A stretch of 64,000 bases of DNA from NCBI GenBank assembly GCA_032622095.1, contig CP136063.1, positions 204,647,934 through 204,711,933 on the forward strand, given 5' to 3'. Origin of the DNA: Siphonodentalium dalli. Its lineage: Eukaryota > Mollusca > Scaphopoda > Gadilida > Siphonodentaliidae. Below, one piece after another: positions 44,531-54,910 of the stretch. Under the pieces are notes generated by a model that saw only the letters and a program-made list of their open reading frames with translations, did no database searches and was not told the DNA's origin. The stretch's first letter is position 1. The number at the start of each line of letters is the position of its first letter. The position numbers and the translations under genes were made by a program.

Positions 44531-45409
44531 TACCATCCTCATCCCCATCCCCATCCTCATCCTCATCCCCATCCTCATCCCCATCCTCATCCCCATCCTC
44601 ATCCCCATCCTCATCCCCATCCTCATCCCCATCCTCATCCCCATCCTCATCCCCAACCTCATCCCCATCCTCATCCCCATCCCCATCCTCATCCCCATCC
44701 TCATCCCCATCCTCATCCCCATCCTCATCCCCATCCTCATCCTCATCCCCATCCTCATCCTCATCCCCATCCTCATCCCCATCCTCATCCCCATCCTCAT
44801 CCCCATCCTCATCCCCATCCTCATCCCCATCCCCATCCTCATCCTCATCCTCATCCTCATCCCCATCCTCATCCCCATCCTCATCCCCATCCTCATCCTC
44901 ATCCCCATCCCCATCCCCATCCTCATCCCCATCCTCATCCCCATCCTCATCCCCATCCTCATCCTCATCCCCATCCCCATCCCCATCCCCATCCCCATCC
45001 TCATCCCCATCCTCATCCTCATCCTCATCCCCATCCCCATTCCCATCCTCATCCCCATCCCCATCCTCATCCCCATCCTCATCCCCATCCTCATCCCCAT
45101 CCTAATCCCCATCCTAATCCCCATCCTCATCCCCAACCTCATCCCCATCCCCATCCCCATCCTCATCCCCATCCTCGTCCCCATCCTCATCCCCATCCTC
45201 ATCCTCATCCTCATCCCCATCCTCATCCCCATCCTCATCCTCATCCCCATCCTCATCCTCATCCCCATCCTCATCCCCATCCTCATCCCCATCCTCATCC
45301 CCATCCTCATCCCCATCCTCATCCCCATCCTCATCCCCATCCTCATCCCCATCCTCATCCCCATCCACATCCCCATCCTCATCCCCATCCTCATCCTCGT
45401 CCCCATCCC
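44531..45409 (-). repeat. (CATCCTCATCCC)n satellite, ~880 bp
   Basis: An almost uninterrupted mixture of CATCCT and CATCCC hexamers. Because the period is a multiple of three and contains no stop in any frame, all frames stay open on both strands; the 218-306-residue 'proteins' (SSPS, ILIP, MRMG or DEDG repeats) are artefacts. It ends at CATCCCTGACACAAACGG, which in reverse matches the seed repeat at 3220. Confidence 0.95.
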
Positions 45410-45568
45410 TGACACAAACGGCACAAATAAGGCATCATAAAACCACGCGATTAGATTTCTCGTATATATATATATATTAATCTGGTGGAAATCAACGACT
45501 ATAACATTCTCATCAATGTGTGTGCACCTCCCCCATCCCGGACTCGAACGGCGTCACTGCATTTTTAA

Positions 45569-46024
45569 CCCTTTCAGTGCCAGGTCCGATTTTTGTATCA
45601 ACCCATATACCCTGTGCCAATGCATTCTCTTATATATGCGAGTCGACCATAGGTCGCCTCGCATATATAAGAGAATACATTGGCCTAACAATTTTTCATC
45701 ATTTGTTATTATTTTTTACAATTTTAATATTTTTTTCTTATATTCTTTAACAGACTTATTTTGTAGGATTAGTGCCAAGGAATCTTACGTTTTTCATGGG
45801 CATCAAAATTATTACTATGAATACTTGGTGATAGTTTTGAGTTATAACATGCCCCTAAGGTTTTATCCAGTTTGTTTTTTAAATTCGCTATTGCATGCTT
45901 AAGCATACCCAAAAAAAATTCAACCCAAAAAATCTAAAAAACAAATTTATTTTTTATTTTTTTAGGGCCGATTTTACAGACCGTAAATTAGGGCCGATGA
46001 GATCGGCCCCTGGCACTGAAAGGG
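45569..46024. mobile_element. piggyBac-like MITE with a single hairpin (copy E)
   Basis: TTAA (45565-45568 and 46025-46028) flanks CCCTTTCAGTGCCAGG and its exact reverse complement, followed by GTCCGAT/GGCCGATC-type subterminal sequence. One 67-bp palindrome lies at 45617-45683, preceded by CCCTGTG at 45610; the second is missing. There is no transposase. The plus-strand frames over the left end are not genes. Confidence 0.88.
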
Positions 46025-46639
46025 TTAAACACTATTAGACTTGTCATATCTTGGAGATGGTTATATACAAGTTTAAACATATTTATTAGACTAAATTCAG
46101 CTTAATGTATCGGAGCATAAATTACAAAACCTACAGTTGCTCCTCTCTCAACAAATGATAGAAATAATCGCACAGTAGATGACGTTGGCAGCACAATAAC
46201 ATACATACTGAACAGATAAATTTGGAGACAAACCATCATTCGCGTTCCACTATTAACATGATAGGACTTTCTACTACATTTCCACTGTTGATGTTCTGTA
46301 ATCTTCTGAATGGATATTTCCAACGGGAGTGCGGAATTTTGCCATATTTCGGATAAATGGTGTGTTTGGTGCAGGGGGTGTTTCGCAAAACAGTTCCAGA
46401 TCAAATATTAATTTAGCAAACATCAATATATTTATATCATTTAGTTTTTTACTGCGCATTATTTCTTAGTATGAGTATATCTCTATTAGTGAATAAAGAA
46501 TGAAAGTGTCAGTGACAGTGTAGCCCAACTTGCAGATATATTTTCATATCCATGGATGACTGCCGGTCAAATTCAATACCTTCCATCTAGCATAACAAAA
46601 CAAGTCTCAATATTTTTGGGATGCAGGGTGTGCCGATAA
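46025..46639. other. No recognisable feature
   Basis: The minus-strand frame at 46102-46404 lacks a domain. Confidence 0.4.
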
Positions 46640-47130
46640 ATACAACTGTGAAATCCAAGATGGTTGCTGCCGGCCATTATTTTTAAAACAATTCGGAATA
46701 AATGGTAAGCTCCCTTCTAGAGGTCGCACTGAAAATCCATATTAAGTTTGGTCACGATGGGATCAGGGGTGTGGCCTGTATTATGTGCCAAAGGATTTAG
46801 TCACGCAAAGTTTAAAATCCAAGATGGCTGCGGTGACCATGTTTTTCAACAACATTTGATAGCACCCATCGAGATATCACCAAAAGATCCATATGTCTTG
46901 TGGTGATGATTGGATGAGGGGTGTAGTTTGTAGGGTGTGCCAAAGGATTTAGTCATGCAGTAAGATGGCTGATGGTGGCCATGTTTTTAACACAATTCGG
47001 AAAAAATGGTAAGCCCCCATCAAGATGACACCCCGACGATCCATATGAAGTCTGGTGATGATTGATTGAGGGGTGTAGCGTGTAGGGTGTGTCAAGTGAT
47101 TAGTCATGCAAAGTAAAATCGAAGATGGCT
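46640..47130 (+). repeat. ~155-bp tandem repeat, about 3.3 units
   Basis: Units start near AAATCCAAGATGGCTGC (about 46650, 46810, 46965, 47112). They share ACAATTCGGAATAAATGGTA, GATCCATATG..GTCTGGTGATGAT and GTGCCAAAGGATTTAGTCAT. Divergence between units is substantial. Confidence 0.85.
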
Positions 47131-47395
47131 GACATCATATTTTGTACTATACATTTTTGAATTATATGGAATAAATAATATTTATATCAAAATTTCGCAG
47201 ATAAGATCTTAAATAAAATGCAGTATTAGCAGATAGCCGTTACATGTCTCTGCAGTGTATAGTATGACAGATATTAACCAATTTACATGTGGAGAAGTAT
47301 GTGGATTCTTAAAGTTTGAGGCGTTGGCATCATTACACTGATTGTACCACATGTTCTGTGGTAATATTTAGAATATCTAGAATTGTACCACAAAG

Positions 47396-47530
47396 CGGCG
47401 TTCTTATATCCATGGGAATACAGGCTACTGACCAATCAGAACGAGCCTTGTGTGCAGGTTTGGGCAAGGTCGTATTACAATGCATTTTATAGGCATTTTT
47501 CATTCGGTCTCTGGCACATTGTAGCTGTAT
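47396..47530 (+). repeat. Dispersed repeat R-D, copy 1
   Basis: TTATATCCATGGGAATACAG, ACTGACCAATCAGAACGAGC and GGGCAAGGTCGTATTACA are matched at 58846-58950 (ATATCCATGGTAACCCAATG, ACTGACCAATCAGGACAAGG, GGCAGGGTCGTAATACAT). The order and spacing are the same. Confidence 0.7.
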
Positions 47531-47706
47531 ATACCTAAATGCCTGCAATAGAATGCCTGGTAAATTTGCTAGTATGTGAACGTACCATTACCGCGCAGTT
47601 GTTATGCTATTTACCTGTTGGGTGATATGTGGTGTAATTACCTGATTACTTTAATTTAATTTAAAGATGTCCTGTCCGGTTTTACACCAAATAAGTAAAC
47701 ATTGTC

Positions 47707-48081
47707 TTAAAGTGATATGAAACACTCCGGTGGGGTCATCAAATAGAAATGGAGAATAATCTTGCTCAAAGTTGTTCTCTTTACGAATATTAATCCAAAT
47801 TGACAACACACACCGCCATTCTTATATATTAATTAAATACAATGACTCTCGATGGCGAAATTGTTTTTGTTAGTTTATCGCCGATAGGTGCGTCCCGAAC
47901 CGAGATGTAAATATTGATAATTGAGCATAGTTCAAACGATGTTTTCTATGGAGTGGTATGGTCGATTTCTTTGAAATTTGCGGCATTGTGAGTAGAATGT
48001 TACATTCACCAGATTGACATAGCGCATGCGTACTAACATTAGTTTCCCGCAATCGTCAAAGTGATTAATATGCCTGTAAGC
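47707..48081 (+). repeat. Repeat family R-B, copy 4
   Basis: TTAAAGTGATATGAAACACT to AATATGCCTGTAAGC. It is closest to copy 1 (shared GAGTGGTATGGTCGATTTCT) and lacks its insertion. Confidence 0.8.
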
Positions 48082-48339
48082 AAAAGAACAATGAAAAATA
48101 CGTGTCATCACCACAACGTGCACGGCATAAGCATCGAGAAACAACACAAAATAATCCATAATTTGTAGAAAATGATAAAAAAAATAGCATACTTGAGAAC
48201 TCTCATTATTGTCTACCGCATTTGGGTGACTAAGCATGCATGGACGCTCTTTGTGAGAGAATGTAACAGAAAAGGCTGACAAAAATCAAACCGTGCTACA
48301 TTTCCTCTTGAAAGTCGGCATCTGTCCGACCTAATTATG

Positions 48340-48795
48340 TTATGGTACATAATACATACATATGGTGGTGTTATTGTACATAAGATATGCAGCTGGTGGT
48401 GTTATGGTACATAAGACATACAGCTGGTGGTATGGTACATAAGACATACATATGGTGGTATTATTGTACATAAGACATACATATGGTGGTGTTATGGTAC
48501 ATAAGACATACATATGGCGGTGTTATGGAAAATAAGACATACATATGGTGGTGTTATTGTACATAAGACATACAGATGGTGGTGTTATTGTACATAATAC
48601 ATACAGATGGTGGTGTTATGGAAAATAAGACATACATATGATGGTGTTATTGTACATAAGACATACAGATTGTGGTGTTATTGTACATAAGACATACATA
48701 TGGTGGTGTTATGGTACATAAGCCATACATATTGTGGTGTTATTGTACATAAGATATACATATGGTGGTGTTATGGTACATCAGACATACAGATT
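48340..48795 (+). repeat. ~31-bp minisatellite (GGTGTTATGGTACATAAGAC)
   Basis: About fourteen units of ATACATATGGTGGTGTTATG + GTACATAAGAC. It runs directly into the GATGAG array, and the junction is CAGATTGTGGATGAGGATGG. Confidence 0.92.
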
Positions 48796-51100
48796 GTGGA
48801 TGAGGATGGGGATGAGGATGGGGATGAGGATGGGGATGGGGATGAGGATGAGGATGGGGATGAGGATGGGGATGAGGATGGGGATGAGGATGAGGATGGG
48901 GATGGGGATGGGGATGGGGATGGGGATGAGGATGAGGATGGGGTTGAGGATGGGGATGAGGATGGGGATGGGGATGGGGATGAGGATGGGGATGGGAATG
49001 AGGATGGGGGTGAGGATGGGGATGGGGATGAGGATGGGGATGGGGATGAGGATGGGGATGAGGATGGGGATGAGGGTGGGGATGGGGATGAGGATGGGGA
49101 TGAGGGTGGGGATGAGGATGGGGATGAGGATGGGGATGAGGGTGGGAATGAGGATGGGGATGAGGATGGGGATGGGGATGAGGATGAGGATGGGGATGAG
49201 GATGGGGATGATGATGGGGATGAGGATGGGGATGAGGATGGGGATGGGGATGGGGATGAGGATGGGGATGGGGATGAGGATGAAGATGGGGATGAGGATG
49301 GGGATGGGGATGGGGACGAGGATGGGGATGGGGATGAGGATGGGGATGGGGATGAGTACCAACATTCTTAAGAATGTTTTAGTCGCCGATTTCCTCCAAA
49401 CCTATAAATAGTCATCTCCATGAGGATGGGGATGGGGATGAGGATGAGGATGAGGATGAGGATGAGCATGGGGATGAGGATGAGGATTAGGATGGGGATG
49501 AGGATGGGGATGAGGATGGGGATGAGGATCTATAGACCTCACATTGTCCGCTCTATGTCTATATGCCTCACATTGTCCGCTCTATGTCTATATGGGGATG
49601 GGGATGAGGATGGGGATGAGGATGGGGATGAGGATGGGGATGGGGATGAAGATGGGGATGAGGATGGGGATGAGGATGGGATGGGGATGAGGATGAGGAT
49701 GGGGATGAGGATGGGGATGGGGATGAGGATGAGGATGAGGATGGGGATGAGGATGGGGATGGGGATGACGATGGGGATGAGGATGGGGATGAGGATGGGG
49801 ATGAGGATGTGGATGAGGATGAGGATGGGGATGGGGATGAGGATGAGTACCAACATTCTTAAGAATGTTTTAGTCGCCGATTTCCTCCAAACCTATAAAT
49901 AGTCATCTCCATGAGGATGGGGATGAGGATGAGGATGAGGATGGGGATGAGGATGGGGATGAGGATGAGGATGAGCATGGGGATGGGGATGAGGATTAGG
50001 ATGGGGATGAGGATGGGGATGAGGATGGGGATGAGGATGGGGATGAGGATCTATAGACCTCACATTGTCCGCTCTATGTCTATATTCCTCACATTGTCCG
50101 CTCTATGTCTATATGGGGATGGGGATGAGGATGGGGATGAGGATGGGGATGAGGATGGGGATGAGGATGGGGATGGGGATGAAGATGGGGATGAGGATGG
50201 GGATGAGGATGGGATGGGGATGAGGATGAGGATGGGGATGAGGATGGGGATGGGGATGAGGATGAGGATGAGGATGGGGATGAGGATGGGGATGGGGATG
50301 ACGATGGGGATGAGGATGGGGATGAGGATGGGGATGAGGATGTGGATGAGGATGAGGATCTATAGACCTCACATTGTCCGCTCTATGTCTATATGCCTCA
50401 CATTGTCCGCTCTATGTCTATATGGGGATGAGGATGGGGATGAGGATGAGCATGGGGATGAGGATGGGGATGAGGATGGGGATGAGGATGGGGATGAGGA
50501 TGGGGATGGGGATGAGGATGGGGATGAGGATGGGGATGAGGATGGTGGGGATGAGGATGGGGATGAGGATGGGGATGGGGATGAGGATGGGGATGAGGAT
50601 GGGATGGGGATGAGGATGGGGATGGGGATGGGGATGAGGATGGGGATGAGGATGGGGATGGGGATGTGGATGGGGATGGGGATGGGGATGAGGATGGGGA
50701 TGGGGATGAGGATGGGGATGAGGATGGGGATGAGGATGAGGATGGGGATGGGGATGAGGATGAGGATGAGGATGAGGATGGGGATGGGGATGAGGATGGG
50801 GATGAGGATGAGGATGGGGATGAGGATGGGGATGAGGATGGGGATGAGGATGGGGATGGGGATGGGGATGGGGATGAGGATGGGGATGAGGATGGGGATG
50901 AGGATGGGGATGAGGATGGGGATGAGGATGGGGATGAGGATGGGGATGAGGATGGGATGGGGATGAGGATGGGGATGGGGATGGGGATGAGGATGGGGAT
51001 GAGGATGGGGATGGGGATGAGGATGGGGATGAGGATGGGGATGGGGATGGGGATGAGGATGAGGATGGGGATGGGGATGAGGATGGGGATGGGGATGAGT
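48796..51100 (+). repeat. (GATGAGGATGGG)n satellite with embedded spacers, ~2.3 kb
   Basis: GATGAG and GATGGG hexamers are mixed. Spacer type 1, GTACCAACATTCTTAAGAAT to AGTCATCTCC, occurs at about 49354, 49845 and 51098. Spacer type 2, CTATAGACCTCACATTGTCC, includes a doubled CTCACATTGTCCGCTCTATG and occurs at 49529-49594, 50050-50115 and 50359-50424. Blocks of about 310 bp following spacer 2 (49595 and 50116) share rare variants (GATGGGATGGG, GATGACGATG, GATGTGGATG), so they are higher-order duplicates. Open frames of up to 351 residues are artefacts of the stop-free period. Confidence 0.95.
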
Positions 51101-51290
51101 ACCAACATTCTTAAGAATGTTTTAGTCGCCGATTTCCTCCAAACCTATAAATAGTCATCTCCGTGATACGAGGAAGCTAATTGTGTGTGTTAAAGAAACC
51201 AAAGTGACCCTATTCGAGTCAGCGATGAGGAGGGCAAACAGAACAAATATTGTCGCCGATTTTTACCGACCTTATAGATCATAATATTTA
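51101..51290 (+). repeat. Flank repeat of the satellite (two unexpanded units)
   Basis: TTCTTAAGAATGTTTTAGTC...AGTCATCTCC is followed by a second diverged unit with GAGTCAGCGATGAGGAGGGC and ATTGTCGCCGATTTTTACC. This second unit again has the short GATGAGGAGG seed instead of an array. Confidence 0.65.
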
Positions 51291-51449
51291 TCGCGTGGTT
51301 GCGACTCAGGTAAAATGAGCGGGAAGGATCGCCCTGCACCAAGCAGTAAGCCCATAATTAATTGACGAGTATTATCTGGTATCTGATTCTCTCTTTGTTA
51401 TCGATATTTATGACGTTGGCGAGAAAGATCAGCTGCCAGTAAGCTTTAA

Positions 51450-52455
51450 GCCCCTGTCACACTCAGGTGGGCGCTTGCATTGCGCTGCAAAAGTACCAAA
51501 GCACACACCTAAACGCACTAAGGTCTCAAAGAACCGATTGGTGACGCAGTGGACACTGGCTACGACGGGCGAGGGTCTCCATGGTCGCCCATATGCACCA
51601 GAGCGCCGCGCTCTGCGATGCTCTGCGTTCTGACCAAGGCATAGTAAGCTTACTGCAGTTGCAGATTAATTCTTGCTGTGACCACGAGTAGCTTGTATCA
51701 GTCCTTGCTACGTCAACGGGGCGCTCATATCGTTCGCGTTGCGCTGTCGAGCGCCGCGCTTGTTTTGTGCATGCACAAAACAAGCACAGAGTCTCGGCAT
51801 TCCGACCAAGGCGTAGTAAGCTTACTGCAGTTACAGAGGAGTTCTTGCTTGTATCCGTCCTTGCTACGTCAACGGGGCGCTCATGTCGCCTGGTCAGAAC
51901 GCCGAACCTCTGCGCTTGTTTTGTGCATGCACAAAACAAACGCGGCGCTCTGGCGCTCAGAGGCGATCACGGGGACCCTCTCCCGTCCTAGCTAGTGTCA
52001 ACTGCGACGTTACTGCGTCACCAATCGGTTCTTAGATACCTTAGTGCGCTTTGCTCGGCGCTTTGATAATTTTACAGCGCAATGCAAGCCCCGGCCTGGT
52101 CGCAGCGGAGTGTGACAGTTATTTAATCCGACAGCTAATCTATTGCGGATTTTTGGGTATATTCCCCACAAACTAAAAACTGACTATGACTGGAGAACGC
52201 AGTAGACGCTATTTATACTCTCCGCGCCCGCGCAGAGAGCGTTTTGCAAACGTATTGAGAACGTACTAGCATCACAATGACAGCGACTTGAACGCAATAA
52301 GAGCGTGAGACTTGACAAAGTAGGAACGCAATAGGAGCATACTTTGTTTTAAAAGTTTGACAATTTTGGACAGTTTTCGGTGCTCCTCCTGCGTGTTACT
52401 CATATTTTGGTACTTTTGCAGCTCAGTTCAAGCGCCGGCCTGAGTGTGACATGGG
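51450..52455. mobile_element. 1-kb non-autonomous DNA element, inverted termini
   Basis: CCCCTGTCACACTCAGGTGG (51451) matches the reverse complement of the end at 52455 (CCGGCCTGAGTGTGACATGG) over about 50 bp. TTTAA lies outside both ends (51445-51449, 52456-52460), so the duplication could be TTA, TTAA or TTTAA. A second copy of the right terminus at about 52060-52113 (AGTGTGACAG) also mirrors the left side, including GAACCGATTGGTGACGCAGT inverted at about 52012-52033. Inside are two ~178-bp tandem units (51625, 51803) with the palindrome TTGTTTTGTGCATGCACAAA. No transposase. Confidence 0.75.
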
Positions 52456-52917
52456 TTTAACACGATTGACAACCGGAAGTGTTTCACTTCCCCACCTATA
52501 GTTGACCTAATGGGTGTGTTCGAATCCACACGGATTACCAAGATATATCAGCACTCAATGTTTCGGACATGGAACTAAGCCCAACACACGATGTAGTTAT
52601 TTGGTTGGGACTCTCTCTCCCCTCGACACCCGAAACTAGGGCGTGATATTTCAATCCGCGAATATGCCATCACAGTGTTCGTGGTCCATTTTTGTTCTGT
52701 TCTCTGATCTAATATTTCACTTACGAATATATACACATGCATATACACACGATTGATGACATTTGATATGTCTGATTTATGTTTTGACGTGTAAACAACA
52801 GGAACGGTTCTCATGCCAAACTTTTGTTAGAACATTAAAGAATATATATACATTGTATATGATTTCTGTCAGTCACCAAATACAGATAACAATCGGGTAA
52901 ATAGTTGGGTATTCACC
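52456..52917. other. No recognisable feature
   Basis: The minus-strand frame at 52575-52814 has no domain. Confidence 0.4.
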
Positions 52918-53094
52918 CCTGGCCAAGAGGTCCTGCAAACGATGATGCGGTTGGATCCTGCTGAATTGCTATGATGCTGTTACGACAAACTGATGCTGTT
53001 AAGAAAAAGTGGGTGTAAGAAAGGGTACCGTTATTTTTTCTAAAAATGACAACTTTAGAAAAATAACGGTACTTTTTCTTAACAGCATCAGTTT
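52918..53094. repeat. Dispersed repeat R-E with foldback end
   Basis: GAATTGCTATGATGCTGTTA is followed by AAACTGATGCTGTTAAGAAA (52987), which is inverted at 53073-53094 around AATGACAAC. Related sequence without the foldback lies at 53250-53390 and 61277-61390 (GCTATGATGACGGTAGGACA, TTCTAAAGTTGTCATTTT). Confidence 0.7.
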
Positions 53095-53249
53095 GCCCTA
53101 ACACATGTGTAGGACCACTTGACCAGTGGTGGTATTATGCTTTGTCAATGCCAAAGACAAAGCAATATCCCTACGGCCCATATTCCATCATGACAAAAGC
53201 AGTGTCACTATATAAACTGCTATATGTATTTATAGACATACACATCCCT

Positions 53250-53390
53250 GGTCAAGTAGACCTGATAATATGCTATGATGCTGGTGGTCCTACTGAATTG
53301 CTATGATGCGGGTAGGGCAAACTGATGCCGTTACGGAAAAGTACATTATGTTTCTAAAGTTGTCATTTTCGCGGTGTTTGGCTAATCCGG
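53250..53390 (+). repeat. Dispersed repeat R-E, copy 2
   Basis: GAATTGCTATGATGCGGGTA, CAAACTGATGCCGTTACGG and TTCTAAAGTTGTCATTTTCG are in the same order as at 61277. Confidence 0.7.
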
Positions 53391-53404
53391 GCGATTTGAG
53401 AAAA

Positions 53405-54585
53405 ACAGTGTGTATGTGTCATGTTGTCTGGTGGTGAATGTGAAGATGGTCGTGTATGGGAACAACGAAGAGTCCATAACGTTTGATACCTTTATGTTTA
53501 AATAAGTTTTTGCAGGTAAGCACTATGTATAGGTTTTATTGAGATGTTGGCAGTAGCAATGTTCAGGGTGAAGTGAAGTCCTCTCTCTCGAGAACGGGTA
53601 GCTATTTCAAGAGTAGAGGTATCATGTGTCCAATAAGGTCTGGGGTATCTTGATATCCATGTTATCTATACGTTAACTGTATCGTGTATCACATTATTGT
53701 TACTGGATTTCTCTACTCTTCTTCTCATACCTGGGTTACAACCCGTCTTCAACGATTAAGGTATGATCTTGTTAATTGTGTGTGTACGCTCGTATTCATT
53801 GTATTATATATCTCTCCTACAAATTGTGCTTACCACTATACAATTAACCCTATCATTACTATCAACGGGAAATGGAAGATTATCCGAGATCCAGGAATAC
53901 ATCAACTAAATCTGCTATCTTATGTACTATTGGACAATCTCACAACTATAAATTACAGGTTGGTAGCGTAAGTACTCATGTTATGAACGAAACGTAGGGT
54001 CTGTTATAGCTCACGGCACCAGGTGTTCCGTTGTCCAGTGGTGAATGTAAAGATGGCCGTGTACTGGAACAACGAAGAGTCCGGAGGGTTTGATACATTT
54101 ATGTTTAAATAAGTGTTTGCAGGTAAGCACTATGTATAGATTTTGTTGATATGTTGGCGGTATCAAGGTTCAGGGTGAAGGGAAGTCCTCGAGAACGGGT
54201 AGTTATTTCAAGAGTTGGGGTATCATGTGTCCAAATAGGGTCTGAGGTATCTTGATATCCATGTTATCTATACGTTAACTGAAGCGTGTATCACGCTAAT
54301 GATACTGGATTATTCTACTCTTCTGCTCATACCTGGGTTGTACAATGAGTACAACCAGTCATCAACAATTAAGGTATGATCTTGTTAATTATGAGTATAT
54401 GCTCGTATTCATCGTATTATATATCTCTCCTACACATTGTGCTTACGACCATACAATTAATCCTATCATTACAATCAATGGGGAATGGAATCCAAGATCC
54501 GGGACCACATCAAACTATATCTACCATCTTATGTACTATCGAACCCTCTCTTTACGTAATCCAACATGTATTAATTAATTAGGAT
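53405..54585 (+). repeat. Duplicated ~613-bp 5' unit of the CR1/L2-like LINE
   Basis: GGTGGTGAATGTGAAGATGG (about 53420) and GTGGTGAATGTAAAGATGGC (about 54040) start collinear copies. These continue through TATGTTTAAATAAG, CAGGTAAGCACTATGTATAG, ATCTTGATATCCATGTTATC and TATATATCTCTCCTAC. The second runs into the LINE. Tandem 5' promoter units are known in other LINEs, such as mouse L1 monomers. A promoter role here is inference. The overlapping frames (53684-53971, 54345-54578) are copies of each other and match nothing I know. Confidence 0.8.
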
Positions 54586-54910
54586 GCCACATATCAACAT
54601 TTTAACCGTTGTCTATCATCCATTTCGTGTAGTTATACTCCCATCGTGTTTCAATTTCATATTTCCTTATTATGTGCTGTCTCATGTTCATCCCATTTTT
54701 CTTCACTTATCACGGACTTGAATTTACTATTATTTGTACATTAAGCATGTTTGTTCGGTTGTGTTTCTCGAATACACGACGACAACATAAATGCTCGGTT
54801 GGATTAAATCAGGACAAGAAAGATAACTCCATCTTTAAAACTGATGACAGGTAGATTCTCACTGGGCGATGTTCAGGGAAGTAACTCTTTAAATATCAAA
54901 ACCTTATTGC
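54586..54910. other. 5' region of the LINE before ORF2
   Basis: AT-rich. No recognisable ORF1 zinc-knuckle protein is found before the endonuclease frame. Confidence 0.4.

Noticed and set aside
44513-45440. Open frames of 218-306 residues (SSPS-, ILIP-, MRMG- and DEDG-type proteins)
   Set aside because: They overlap on both strands in all frames and exist only because the 12-bp period lacks stops.
48700-51154. Acidic DEDG-repeat protein with a unique tail ending NVLVADFLQTYK
   Set aside because: The tail is the translated spacer repeat, found identically after three array blocks. There is no unique coding sequence.
51526-51995. Frames of 105-137 residues on both strands with repeated cysteine-rich parts
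   Set aside because: They follow the ~178-bp tandem unit of a non-coding element and are equally open on the opposite strand.
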